Shown here: one piece after another, positions 11,518 through 22,445 of the stretch | How positions within the stretch are numbered: the stretch's first letter is position 1 | Layout: every line of letters begins with the position of its first letter | Assembly (NCBI RefSeq): GCF_002994745.2 | Contig: NC_037089.1 | Span: 85,398,347 to 85,462,346, forward strand | Direction: 5' to 3' | From: Rosa chinensis | Taxonomy: Eukaryota > Streptophyta > Magnoliopsida > Rosales > Rosaceae | Length of the DNA stretch: 64,000 nt | Translations under genes and position numbers: made by a program | Notes under the pieces: model-generated | What the model was told of the DNA's origin: nothing | The model's input: only the letters and a program-made list of their open reading frames with translations | Databases searched by the model: none

Positions 11518-12231
11518 AGACTGATGTCAAGAAAAGAAAAAACATCAGTTACTGATGAAGAACTGATGTCAAAAAACAGAAATTACATCAATTTAAAAAT
11601 AAAAACCGATGTCAGAAAAGAGAAAATACATCAATTTGGAAACAAAAAACGATGTCAAGAAAGAGAAAATACATCAGTTACTAAATAAAAACCGATGTCA
11701 AAAAAGAGAATGTACATCAGTTCTTAAACAAAAACCGATGTCTAGCATTACAATGGACATCAATATATAAACAAAAACCGATGTCTAGCATTACTATGGA
11801 CATCGATATATAAAAAAAAACCGATGTCTAGCCTAAATATAGACATCGATATAGACCAAGGAACCGATGTCTAACATAGCATTGGACATCGTTCTTCTTC
11901 AGGAACCGATGTGTAAAATATTATCAGACATCGTTTCTAAATCAATAACGATGTTAAAATGGATAATTGTGTTGTTAGACCTATATTTCATTAAGCATCT
12001 AATGCCAAAATATGAAGGTTTGACAATAGCTAAACACACCAAAATGGTGATCACAATAACGTTTTTACATCGGTTCTGAACCTTAAACCGATGTCTCGTT
12101 GCAAAATAGACATCAGTTGTGAACCGATGTCTTAGTTTTGGCGATCTTTAACATCGCCCACTAAGACATCGGATTTTTTTTTTTTTAACATCAGTTGTGA
12201 ACTGATGTCTATGAACTTTATCCTAGTAGTG
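11518..12231. repeat. Right subterminal repeat array of the CACTA element
   Basis: About 700 bp consisting of spaced direct and inverted copies of a ~10-bp motif (accgatgtc and its complement gacatcggt, with variants) at roughly 20-40-bp spacing up to the terminal inverted repeat. In En/Spm elements such motifs bind the TNPA-type accessory protein; that role here is inferred. The left array is much shorter (about 150 bp), so the element ends are asymmetric. Confidence 0.8.
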
Positions 12232-12303
12232 TAACTAAAGCTAAATTTTCTAAACATATATGTTGAAAACATTTGATAATTTTATTTTTGTTTGTTTAAA
12301 CAG

Positions 12304-12393
12304 AAAACTTATGATAAAGCTAAACATAACCTTGAAGCTACACTTGCCGCATTGCATCGCATGTTGCCAACAATTCCGATAGAAATGTTTTGA
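12304..12393 (+). pseudogene. Downstream exon of the CACTA-interrupted unrecognised gene
   Basis: After acceptor gtttaaacag the frame reads KTYDKAKHNLEATLAALHRM and ends at TGA 12391-12393. It is in phase with the exon ending at 5193. Helical, possibly coiled-coil composition. Weak exon-like segments follow (LQESFLLTFSRTAG near 12420; ISFEEGDLVFGET near 12573-12640) that may belong to the same transcript in its pre-insertion form. Family unknown. Confidence 0.4.
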
Positions 12394-12893
12394 TTTTTCT
12401 GGCACTATGATGGATACGCTTCAAGAATCATTTCTCTTAACTTTTTCAAGGACAGCAGGTAGTAATAAAGTCTCTTCCCTTTCCTTGCATTTAATTTGAA
12501 CTTCATAAATAATGGTGTACATATAGTCTCTACTGTTAAATGAACAGTATAATGATTCTGTTAAGTTTCACAGGATTTCTTTTGAGGAGGGCGACCTTGT
12601 GTTTGGGGAGACTAGTGAAGACCTTGGGGAGACTAGTGAAGAAGACTAATGGTTATCAGTTTCAATAGAAGCTAAATGTTTGAATCATACGTAACTGTTA
12701 TGATTCAGTTCATCTGTTATGACTTTCTCCTTCCGTTTATATTCCTATTCCACTCTAAAAGTGTTGGTATTAATCGGAATGTGTTTCCTTAATCTGTTTG
12801 CCTGCCCAGTATATCAGACTACAGGCTTAGAGACAGCTAGATTTATGTATTCGTATAGATTTTATATTGCAAGACTTTTATTTGGAGACTTGA

Positions 12894-13321
12894 ACAAAAT
12901 TATCATCATCATAATTTTCATTATAATCAGACATTAAACAAAATTAGAAAATCATTGAACAAATTTAGAAAACCCATATTTTTCATCATCATCATCATCT
13001 TCCGCCGTCATCATCATCATCTTTTTTAAGATGATGGCGGAAAATGATCGTTATCATAATTTTCATCATCATCTTCATCATAATCATCATCATTGTCGTC
13101 GTCGTGAACAAAATTAGAATATCATTGAACAAATTTAGAAAACCCATAATTTTCATCATCATCATCTTTTTTAAGATGATGGCGGAAGATGATCATCATC
13201 ATCATCATATAATTTTCATTATAATCAGACATTAAACAAAATTAGAAAACTATTGAACAAATTTAGAAAACCCATATTTTTCATCATCATCATCATCATC
13301 TTTTTTAAGATGATGGCGGAA
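12894..13321 (-). repeat. ATC/GAT array, three ~100-170-bp tandem units
   Basis: Three related blocks (about 12938-13040, 13108-13200, 13233-13320) share gaacaaatttagaaaaccca, an ATC run and ttttttaagatgatggcgga. On the minus strand the blocks read as Asp-rich tracts plus GFSKFVQ, matching the design of the array at 4317-4842. The two arrays lie on either side of the CACTA, so it inserted into, or between, an already duplicated repeat region. Confidence 0.6.
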
Positions 13322-13632
13322 AATGATCGTCATCGTCGTCTTCATCATAATCATCATCATTGTCGTCGTCGTGATCATTACCATCATCGTCATGATCTTC
13401 ATAATAATACTCATAATGGTCACGGAAGAAAACAATTCCAACTTTTTTATGATGATGATGATATGTTAGCAGGGTAAGAATTCTTGTCATAATATTTGAA
13501 TACGAAATTGCGGAGGAATCCATGGATAACAAGTACAAATTGCTCACTAGTCGCTTGCCTGAAATACTCTCTCACAACCCTGAAGAAGTTAGGAACACCA
13601 CATCAATTCTCATGGGGGCCTATGTGATCTAA
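13322..13632. pseudogene. Rearranged kelch-family pseudogene (inverted acidic segment plus C-terminal tail)
   Basis: On the plus strand 13463-13632 encodes RILVIIFEYEIAEESMD, then NPEE, and ends LMGAYVI plus stop. It closely parallels the C-terminus of the intact kelch gene (VLVIIFEYEIAEESMD ... LIGAYVM). On the minus strand 13322-13455 encodes KKVGIVFFRDHYEYYYEDHD followed by Asp-rich residues, matching the segment that precedes that tail in the intact gene (QKVGLVFSRD ... Asp-rich). The two halves are therefore head-to-head, showing an inversion break near 13456-13462. No kelch blades are present, so it is non-functional. Confidence 0.65.
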
Positions 13633-13639
13633 CTATTGT

Positions 13640-14390
13640 TATTAGAGTTATATTACAGTACATGAATGCATGCTGCTTAGGTTCGATCTATAACTTGTAC
13701 TAGTCCAAATCTTATGAGGCATCAACATCTACTAGCTACATCATTCATGAGATAATCTGAAGTCCTTATTCCAAGTCATTTCTTTCCTTATTCCAAGCCT
13801 TTTATTTTCTGATTTCTTTCATTCCCAGTTCAATCTCATTAATAGGAAATCTCTTTTAACAGGATATCAAGCAACTCAGTCATAGTGTTGATCAGTTAAG
13901 CTTTTATATAGAGGCAAATATGGTTGCGGATAAAATAGCTATGTATGGTTATCGACTTATCATTTATCTCAGATTATCATTTGCTGTGTAATTCTCCGAT
14001 CTGTATGTGTATTTCTCATGCTGTGTTGTTACAACATCTATCAAGGTCATCACAACTTTTAACAAGGTCCCAGATTTGGCCCTGAATGTGGTCTTCCAAC
14101 AGAAAAATGGGTTTCATGTGAGCTTACCCTGTTTAGCCTATATATGAATGATAAGAATAGTGATAAGAATACAGGGCCTTGGGCGTCAAGAATGGCATTA
14201 GAGTATTTTTCATGGTTGAACTGTGGTGTTAAAAACTTAAAATTGAAGAAAAGTTGCTTTACTATAGGTCACAGAATTTTGAAGAAATTTGGCAGTTCAA
14301 GATTCACTGCACGCCACAACACCAAGGAGTTAAAAAGAGTATTTGATTGCTGAAGTTGTCAAAAAAATTACCAGAATTAGAAAAAATAAC
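13640..14390. other. Non-coding, no recognised feature
   Basis: AT-rich sequence following the kelch relic. A short ORF at 14144-14353 (+) has no recognised motif. I see no TE terminus or RNA gene. Confidence 0.45.
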
Positions 14391-14429
14391 TAAGTGTAAG
14401 AACCGGCGCGATGCTGCCGGGCATATTTT

Positions 14430-16160
14430 CTTCTTTAAGCTCTTTATGTTATTAAAGAGGGGGATATCAACCTGACTCTTTATGGAAGAAAAAATTATAA
14501 TGAAATGAAAGAGGGCAAACGCAACTGAGAAAAATACTCTGGAAGCAAGCACATGAACCTGGAAATAAAGCAGTAGTTATAAGCAGCTTAAATAACTATA
14601 CGAAAAGAGGGCAAATGTATACATGATCTGAAAGTAGATTAAGGTTGCAAAGATATGTAACAAAGATGACCTAAACAGACATGAGTAGAAATTGAGTAAG
14701 TTGCATTTTATGCAGCCTTTGTAGAAAAGATGATGGATTTGATTTCATTACAAAACATCATCATACAGGAAGCTAAAAAGATCCATGGTTTGATCGGTCT
14801 TCAATTCATAATGTTCAAAAGTATGTAAACCATTGTCTTATCAAAGTATGATCTGGATGAATTTTTGCAAGACATCAATTTCATTTGATTAGTTTCACGT
14901 GTTTCATTTAGAAAATAATTAATTAAATTGGAAGTTTATAAAGTAGGGAAAATTAATGAGCAGTATTCTATCTCTGACTTGTTGATAAGGAGTTCGTATT
15001 TTTACCATATGTTATGTATGCGCACTTCACATTTGATTCAATTCTATCGACAATTTTGGTTTCCTCCACTGGCTGGATTGTTTTGATATGTCCCAAAACA
15101 TCTTACATAAGAAAAATGCAGCGTTAGAAGAGTGTATAAGTGATGAGAGTTTGAAGGTTGTGCTGGTGGTTTTATGTGCTTTTAAAGCATAAGTAGATCC
15201 GTTAATAACTGTGAGTATTTTATTGTTGTCAATGTGAATGAGCAGCTGGTTGTAGTGTATTAAGTAGAAATGATGTTCTGGAATAGGTGTGAGCACATTC
15301 GGTACTGGGGTGAAAACTGTCCTTTGATTGAAATAAAGCTGTGTGAAGTGAGGTACAATTTTGTACAATGACTGGCTCTGCTTGGTATATAACTGAGTGA
15401 ATGACTGGCTCTACTTAGTAGAGAACCAAGTGATTTCGTAGATGTTGCCCAGTTAAATATGCGAGGATACAGCCTCTTAATCAGCTTCTTTGACAATAGC
15501 ATGGATAGCATCATTCTACATGAAAAAAAAAATCGAGGTAAGAAATTCATGTAAATTGGAAAACCTGCTTTCAACTACAGCCTCGTGTCGAGTTGTTCTA
15601 CGATAATGAGCAGCAGTATTTACCAATGAAAAGTCAATTTTTAAAACTGTTATTGTAGTGAATATTGATCAACTAAGTGTTGTATATTGATATAGTATTG
15701 GGATGACTATGAATAACAAAAACTGAAGTGACAAATAGAACAACATTTCGGACAAATACCATAAACACTCGAGTTATAAGAGGAACCAAGGACAAAAGTT
15801 GCAAAATTTGCTATAGAAAAAAGCTAGAGAAAAAGTATCAGAAGGCTTAAATGGAGAAGGAAAAAGGTGATAGACAGTGCATTAATAGAAGAATGTTCTG
15901 CAAAAACCATTTGGTTCAGTAATTCAAAAATTCAAGAAATTTGTAGCTTTGGTTCTTGTTGAGAGAAAATCTGCACACAGTGAGCGTAAATGTCACCCAA
16001 CATAATTTCACTCGTATTCATTTAGTGAATAGAGTTTTTATTATTTTGGGTTCGACCTATTCAAGACAGAATGTGTCTCTTAATTTCAATCCCTTGTTAT
16101 AGGGAAACACCCTTTGATTCCATTTATGAAGAAACCAATTGATGGGATGTGTGTTTATTT
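14430..16160. other. Non-coding, no recognised gene
   Basis: AT-rich. Overlapping minus-strand ORFs at 15027-15574 lack recognisable motifs. A small imperfect duplication (gactggctctgcttggtata / gactggctctacttagtaga) lies at 15370-15420. Nothing else is supported. Confidence 0.45.
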
Positions 16161-16161
16161 G

Positions 16162-17234
16162 TAGGGCTGGGCACGGGCCGGGTCCAATAAGATTTTTACT
16201 GGGCCCGGACCCGGCCCGTTTCATTTCGGGCCGGGCTTTCGGGCCCAAAATACATGTTTTTATGTCCATTTCCATATTTGCAGCCCATTCTACAAAATTT
16301 CTGAAAATGGTAAAAAAAAAAAGAAGAAGAAAAATCAGAACAATGAGATGCTTTACATGGCTCCATCCTCTATAATGAGATTTTTCTCTTTGATACCAAC
16401 AGCTAAGAAACTGAACAAATCCTCACTGAACTTAATTAGAGAAATGTCTCTTTCTAGGTTAGGACCCCTCATTTATTTTTCCATATAAAAAACAATACAA
16501 ATAATACATCTTCATATCAGTATACAATGATTCCAGATCTAGGCATGTTAACTAAAATCTAGAAATTCCAAGCCGTCTTCTACTCAGAAGCTAGGTAATC
16601 CTTATAGCTCAAAACCCCGCCGTTGGCCCTTTATTAATTCAAGATTCCAAGCCGCGTCTCACCTTAGTCGATCTCCCCTCTCTTTCCTCGATTGCGACAA
16701 AATCATGACCCCATCTCAGAGCATCATGAGAAAACTTCAGAAGAAGAAGAAAGAGAAAACTCTTGTGCGGCAGAGTGAGGAGTGAAGAGAGAAGAAGAAA
16801 GAGAAAACTCTTGTGCGGCAGAGTGAGGAGTGAGGAGTGAAGAGAGAAGAGAGGAAAGAGAGAGAACTTTAGAAGAAGAACAAAGAGAGTTCTCTCTTTG
16901 AGCTTTGTGCGGCAGAGTGAAGGGAAAAATAGATTAGGGTTAGGAATTATATAGTAGAAGAGAGTAATATGGTGTGGGGAGGTACACCTAAGTTTTTTTT
17001 TTTTTAAGTGAACGGTTCAATCACATAGAGACACATGTCTCTTATTAACTAATCCGGGCCTTACGGGCCTTTTTCTTTTCAAATCTCTAAGCCCGGGCCC
17101 GAACCGTTTTTTGAAAACCTAGGCCCGAACCCGGACCGTTTCACTAAAAAAAAAAAAGGGCCCGGACCGTACGGGCCAATTCTTGACGGGCCGGTTCGGA
17201 TTTTCGGGCTTACGGGCTAAAATGCCCAGCCCTA
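16162..17234. mobile_element. Non-autonomous hAT element, 1.07 kb
   Basis: Terminal inverted repeats TAGGGCTGGGCA (16162) and its complement ending at 17234 are flanked by identical 8-bp TTTATTTG at 16154-16161 and 17235-17242, the TSD length of hAT transposons. Both subterminal regions are packed with GC-rich cgggcc/ggcccg motifs. The interior has no transposase. It contains a tandemly duplicated purine-rich segment (ctcttgtgcggcagagtgag at about 16759 and 16810, partial third near 16905) and a possible 5' leader. Confidence 0.85.
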
Positions 17235-17242
17235 TTTATTTG

Positions 17243-18250
17243 TTTTTGCGGCTGCACCCGGATATTTGAATGGGTTGCCTACGTACCCTTGGAGAGGGAT
17301 CAAGCCACTCGTAGTTCAAGAGTTCCAATGAGTGGATGACTCATTGGAGGCTTTTGATTTTGGAATGAGAGTAGTGTTTGGGATGAATTTGGTGTAAGTG
17401 AACCAGGGATTCGATTTTGTGTTTAGGACGCGGTTGCATCTAGATAAATTTGGTTCTAGATTGCCTACATACCCTTTGCAGGATCAAACCACATGTAGTT
17501 CCGACTTTTGAGATTTAAATGAGTAGATGACCCATTTATTTTGGATTTGTGTTTGAGAGATTTGAAAGGTTTAGAGCCTTTGAATGATTCGATTTTGGTG
17601 CTGGGAGAATTTGACTGGAGTCAGTGATTCATTTGGGACTGGCTGAATTTGACTGGTGGAGTCAGGGATTCTATTTGGAGTTACGGTTGCATCTAGTGGG
17701 TCGCTAGACTGCCTACATACCCTGTGAAGGGATCAAACCACTGTAGTTCATCCGGAATTGGTATTTCGGTTTTGTACCGACTTTTTATCTGACGGATGTG
17801 TGTATATTTTTTTGAACCCGTCAAATGTATTTCTTTGGGACACCCAATTTGGTGGAGTGTCTGTTGATTTGACCCAGACCCGATGTACTGGGATTTGCAA
17901 TGGGCCTTGTGATTTGGAATGGGCTTTAGACTGCAAATTAATCTGGCTCGAGCTTTAAAGTGATCTGGCCACCCATATTTATCCTCAAGCTTTAGTTTCA
18001 TCAACGCTAGGTGGAAAAGTGATCTGGGCACCCGAACAGGCCGAGCTTCATAATGGGCCGTGGATTTTGCAACGAGCTTTGTGTCACCTTCGAAAAATTT
18101 GATTAGGCCTGAACTTCTGCGAAGTTGTGCAACGGGCTTTAAAATTGGGCTTCATACTGCTCCGAAATTAATTTGAGCCCAACAGCTTGCAACCCATGGA
18201 TGGACACCCATAAGTTTATATCTACACCCAGCTTGAAGCCATCTGCGAGT
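17243..18250 (+). repeat. Three diverged copies of an LTR-type leader repeat
   Basis: The phrase tgcctac(g/a)taccc...ggatcaa(g/a)ccac...gtagttc recurs at 17274-17316, 17461-17501 and 17709-17749, about 190-250 bp apart, with similar text between. This kind of repeat is familiar from untranslated regions of plant LTR retrotransposons, so I infer a relic of one. No gag/pol sequence is present. A short ORF at 17693-18031 (-) is not supported. Confidence 0.4.
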
Positions 18251-20473
18251 CCTGCCAGTTCGACTTAGAGAGAGAATTTATTTGAGGCTCTGAACATATT
18301 TTTGTCCCCACAACAGCACCATGGTTTGACAATTATGCTTAATTGCATAATGAGATTTTTGTCTTGATGTGTACCGAATGGTTTCCACTGCTAATCCCTT
18401 TTAAAAGAAGGCATGATCATGGCCCTTATTTGGTTTCTTTAATCATTGTTCCACCACCTTATGATGATATGATCACCGTAGAGAGAGAAGTGACAAAGCT
18501 TAATTAAAGTTATGTTTCTTCAAAGCCTGTTGCTCTTTATGGTCTGACCCATATTCAAAGAAAGTTTATAACTTAAAGCTTTTGACTTTAGGTGTAGGTG
18601 GGTCTTGCATGTTCCTCCACCTCTTAGCTTAAAATAACTTCTTGAGCAATGATTTTTGGCATTAATTAAATGTGATTGTTGCATACAGCTGCTTCCATTA
18701 TGTATCTTTTATTTTTAGCTTGTTCTCAAAGAGACTTGCAGCATGGCTTCCTCAATTATGCATGCTCTGTGGCTTCTGCTCTGCTGCAATTTGACGGAGA
18801 AACATATGCTTTTGGGTGGCTTGTTTTGCAAGTGATGCAAGGCCATTTGTTTTATTGCGGTGAAAAGGAAGGCAGGAGGTGGATGGCTTCATGACATTCC
18901 ACCGATTGGTCATACACTCGTGGATACACATGTATCATATACGAGATTGCGACCGTTCGGGGATCTCCATAGCTCCATGGTGGTGACAGATGACATGACA
19001 TTCCACCGATTGGTCATACACTCGTGGATACACATGTATCATATACGAGATTGCGACCGTTCGGGGATCTCCATAGCTCCATGGTGACACCGCGGCTGTG
19101 AATGAGGACTTGATGTCGACTTTGTGTCTTGCCCAAAAGCCGCTGATCGTTGGCAGAGATTTATGAAGACGAAAGTGGCAAACGACTTCATTGCTAGAGA
19201 GAGTAGAGCATAGAAGGAACACGTCTTTTCTTTTGTCTGCATCATGAAAGAAAAGATCAGTAATTTCAAGTGATAGCCAGGATCATATACCTGTGATTTG
19301 TTTGAAGCTTTTGCTCTTGCAATGTTGGTTTTCCGTGAACAGCTTCTCTTAGAAAGCTTGTAAGGAAGGACTGCAGCGCTTTGGCTCCGGTTGGATTGCT
19401 CTGTTTCTTTCGCCTTCCTTCTTCTTCTTTTTTTCTACTCTTCACTCTCTATATATATTTTTTTAGCCTTTCGGTGCCTTCCTTCTCTCTCTTTTAGCTT
19501 CTCCTCCTGTCTCTACCTTTTCTGCTTTTGCCCCCAGTCTTTCTCTCCTCTCTTTGGGTGTGCCCCTTTGTTGCTTCCGCTCCGTGCCTTTTTATAGGCA
19601 ATAATGGATTAGAGGATCAACTGAAGATAACGATGGCTTTCAATTCAAGTTTGAAATTTGAATAACCATAACAGCAATTAACTCCTATCTTTCCATGTTG
19701 AAAGCTTGCAGTTTCTTTGTTCATTGGATAAAATTTTCAAATCTAAACCAACTTGACTTGGCCTCCAACCAATGAGAGATGAAGCTTATCCAAGACTTTA
19801 ATTTTAAAACTTGAAAGCTTAGTAGAAAGGAGCACAACTCTACATCCACCCGTGAATATCTTGGAGCTCTTCCCTTTTTTATTTTTATATTTTATCTGTT
19901 GGACTAAGGGACCTGCATGTTTGATTTTTTTTTTCCTTTGTTTCTGCATGGTGTTGCAATGAAGCAAGGAGTCTTCTTTTTCATATTGTAGTAAACAAAC
20001 CCATCAGTAGATAACTTAGATATTACCACATTCTTCTAGGCTTGCAACGTTATTTTTCTTCTCAAAATCTTGTGCTTTTACTTGTCAAAGCACTCAGCAT
20101 AATTATAGGAATAAAGACCCCATTTGAATGTGAACCTGTAAATTTTAGTCTTAACAGTTCTTATAATCAAATTTTAATACCAAGTTGAAAAACATGCTCT
20201 CCATAGCAGCTTCTTTCCACATAGTTGCAGAGTGGGAAGTATGTTCAGCTAGCAGGTCTATACCAAATTTTTTGAACATGATATTCATTCAGTGATAGAT
20301 ACAACAGGTTTCAATTTCTTCTCCCTCCACGATCTGCACACACACACCTTTTATCCTGATACTTGAAGGGATTGACGTCACAGAGATTGATCTGGTCATT
20401 TTTGTGCTGTTGAACATTCATCAATTTCATCTGAAAAAAGAAAAGAAAAGAAGAGTTTACAGTATTTATAAAA
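18251..20473. other. Non-coding with a small tandem duplication
   Basis: Apart from the duplication at 18891-19088, I see only AT-rich DNA and pyrimidine-rich stretches (19400-19590). The 68-codon ORF at 19391 is Ser/Phe/Leu-rich low-complexity sequence, typical of a CT tract and not of a protein gene. Confidence 0.45.
18891..19088 (+). repeat. Tandem duplication of a 94-bp unit
   Basis: The segment starting atgacattccaccgattggt occurs at 18891-18984 and again at 18995-19088, essentially identical, with a ~10-bp spacer (104-bp period). Near identity implies a recent duplication. No known function. Confidence 0.8.
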
Positions 20474-22436
20474 GGGAAAAATTCACCAACGGTGTCTGTA
20501 CACTTAGGGGACTTTCGGAATGATACCTGAACTTACAAAGTTATCAATGTGATACCTGGACTCATTTTTTCGTATCAACATCGTACCTATGACCAATTTC
20601 CGTAATGGCTCCGTGACAGAAATTGGTCGTAGGTATCACATTGATACGAAAAAATGAGTCCATGTATCACATTGATAACTTTGTAAGTTCAGGTATCATT
20701 CTGAAAGTCCCCTAAGTGTCCAGACACCGTTGGTGAATTTTTCCCAATTTTGCATGTGAGTCACTTAATGAAGACAAAATGACCGATTTACCCTCAAATT
20801 CTTTCTTTTCTTTTCTTTTCTTTTTTCTTTATTCTTCTTTCTTTCTTTCTTTCTTTCGTTCTTCTTCTTTCTTTCTTTCTTTCTTCTTCTTTCTTTCTTT
20901 CTTTCTTTCTTCTTCTTCTTCTTCTCTAGTCTCTTCTTCCCCTGATTTGAATCATCAAGATTCAAATCATCTTGCTCGTCCGATTCCCACAGCCGATCGC
21001 CGATCAAACACCGCCGCTGCGTCTCAATCCACCTTCATGCACCACAGATGTTTCTGGTTCCCCCAACTTCAAATCCTATAGCAAATTGTAATTGTGGATT
21101 GAGGCTTCACCGTTCACTCCGAGTTCATCCCCGCCGCCGCCGCCAATGACTTGACCACCACCACTCTCGTTCTCTCCTCCGACCCCCTTTTATACACCAT
21201 TGATCAAAAACTCAGACCCCGCCAGCCCTGCACTCTCAAATCACAGCTCCAATCACACCCCTCCATCCTCTCCTTCTTCCCAACATGCAACACCACTTCC
21301 ACACCACCCTCACCTGCAACTTCATCGGTTTAGCCGACAACTTCGGCCTCTAGCCCAACTTCGATCAGAGGCAATTTTAGGCAGACAAAGATTAACAACT
21401 TCGGCCTCAACACCATCCCCACCTGCAGAAAATTCGAGTTGTTCTTATTCACCAGCTTCGCCACTCAAATGCTACCCACCATTGTGCCTCGCCGATTAGT
21501 AAACAAAGGACTCGGAGCCTCCACCATCGAGAAATTGAGGCTCACGTTCTGCGTGTCTTGCGCGGCCAATCGATGACCTTGCTAGGCTGGTCGTGTCCAA
21601 GCCGGTCCTGCATGTCGTAGAATTGAATGGCGGTGTGGGCGACGAGCCTGATGCTGCGATCCCTGGGGCCTTTGGTGGTGCAAACCTTGTTGTGGCTGTC
21701 CTTCCGGCCGGTGGCCCTTAGAATGTGGCCTTGAGCCTCCACGATTTCGCTAGCGGTGGAGGAAGAAGCAGTCCTTATCCCCAAACCCAATCGAGAAGTA
21801 GCGGAGGATGACGTTGTTGTGCGGTGGTGGAGGTTGTTGTGGTCAAGTCATTGGCGACGGCGGCGGGGATGAACTCGGAGTGTGCGGTGAAGCCTCAATG
21901 CACAATTTCAATTTGCTATAGGATTTGAAGTTGGGGGAACCAGAAACATCTGTGGTGCATGAAGGTGGATTGAGACGCAGCGGCGGTGGGAATCGGACGA
22001 GCAAGATGATTTGAATCTTGATGATTCAAATCAGGGGAAGAAGAAACCAGAAAAGAAGAAGAAGAAAGAAAGAAAGAAAGAAAGAAAGAAGAGAAAAGAA
22101 AGAAAGAATTTGAGGGTAAATCAGTCATTTTGTCTTCATTAAGTGACTCACGTGCAAAATTGGGAAAAATTCACCAACGGTGTCTGGACACTTAGGGACT
22201 TTCAGAATGATACCTGAACTTACAAAGTTATCAATGTGATACCTGGACTTATTTTTTCGTATCAATGTGATACCTACGGCCAATTTCCGTCACGGAGCCG
22301 TTACGGAAATTGGTCGTAGCTAGGTACGACATTGATACGAAAAAATGAGTCCAGGTATCACATTGATAACTTTGTAAGTTCAGGTATCATTCTGAAAGTC
22401 CCTTAAGTGTCCAGACACCGTTGGTGAATTTTTCCC
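20474..22436. mobile_element. Pack-MULE with ~600-700-bp inverted arms, 9-bp TSD
   Basis: Termini GGGAAAAATTCACCAACGG (20474) and its complement ending at 22436 are flanked by the identical 9-mer TTTATAAAA (20465-20473, 22437-22445), the TSD length of Mutator-like elements. The inverted arms run to about 21170 and from about 21810, including matching CT/AG-rich and coding-like segments. Each outermost ~272-275 bp (20474-20745; 22162-22436) is itself a palindrome with the same end sequence, so the end motif occurs four times. The central ~640 bp includes a TCP-domain fragment. No transposase is present. Confidence 0.8.
21550..21790 (-). pseudogene. TCP transcription-factor domain fragment captured in Pack-MULE
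   Basis: Minus-strand frame 21790-21542 includes [20 protein letters not shown], then [20 protein letters not shown], then [13 protein letters not shown]. This is the basic-helix-loop-helix TCP domain: basic region GRKDxHxKVxTxxGxRDRxxRL, helix I [15 protein letters not shown], helix II PSKxIDW. The sequence resembles class II (CIN-like) TCPs, which control leaf and petal growth. The downstream helix II tail is lost (WPRKTRRT, not the usual W-L-x-K...). The basic region has substitutions (His-Asn for His-Ser), so function is doubtful. It sits in the unpaired centre between the long inverted arms. Confidence 0.8.
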
Positions 22437-22445
22437 TTTATAAAA

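Larger units (their letters stand above)
5206..12231. mobile_element. 7.0-kb CACTA element carrying host-gene fragments (Pack-CACTA)
   Basis: Left end CACTACTAGAATAAGG at 5206 and right end, read in reverse, CACTACTAGGATAAAG at 12231 form terminal inverted repeats that continue to the shared atagacatca. Both are flanked by the trinucleotide TAA (5203-5205 and 12232-12234), the 3-bp TSD expected of CACTA elements. Subterminal arrays of accgatgtc / gacatcggt occupy 5220-5360 and 11518-12220. No CACTA transposase domain was found. The interior holds exon pieces of prolyl 4-hydroxylase, ALDH3 and a GNAT-like protein, all on the plus strand, with introns kept. That indicates capture at the DNA level. 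It is non-autonomous. Confidence 0.85.

Noticed and set aside
12345..12375. GCATCGC hairpin-like motif resembling Helitron 3' ends
   Set aside because: Lies within an open exon frame and is not followed by CTRR-T.
12719..13547. Ile- and Asp-rich ORFs on both strands
   Set aside because: Same trinucleotide repeat effect. Only the kelch-like tail and the KVG..RD segment have real similarity.
19391..19597. 68-codon hydrophobic ORF
   Set aside because: CT-rich tract translated as Ser/Phe/Leu; no supporting features.
20765..21007. Lys/Glu-rich and antisense Ser/Phe-rich ORFs
   Set aside because: Caused by the (TTTC)n tract in the Pack-MULE arm; the same tract reappears inverted at 22030-22110.
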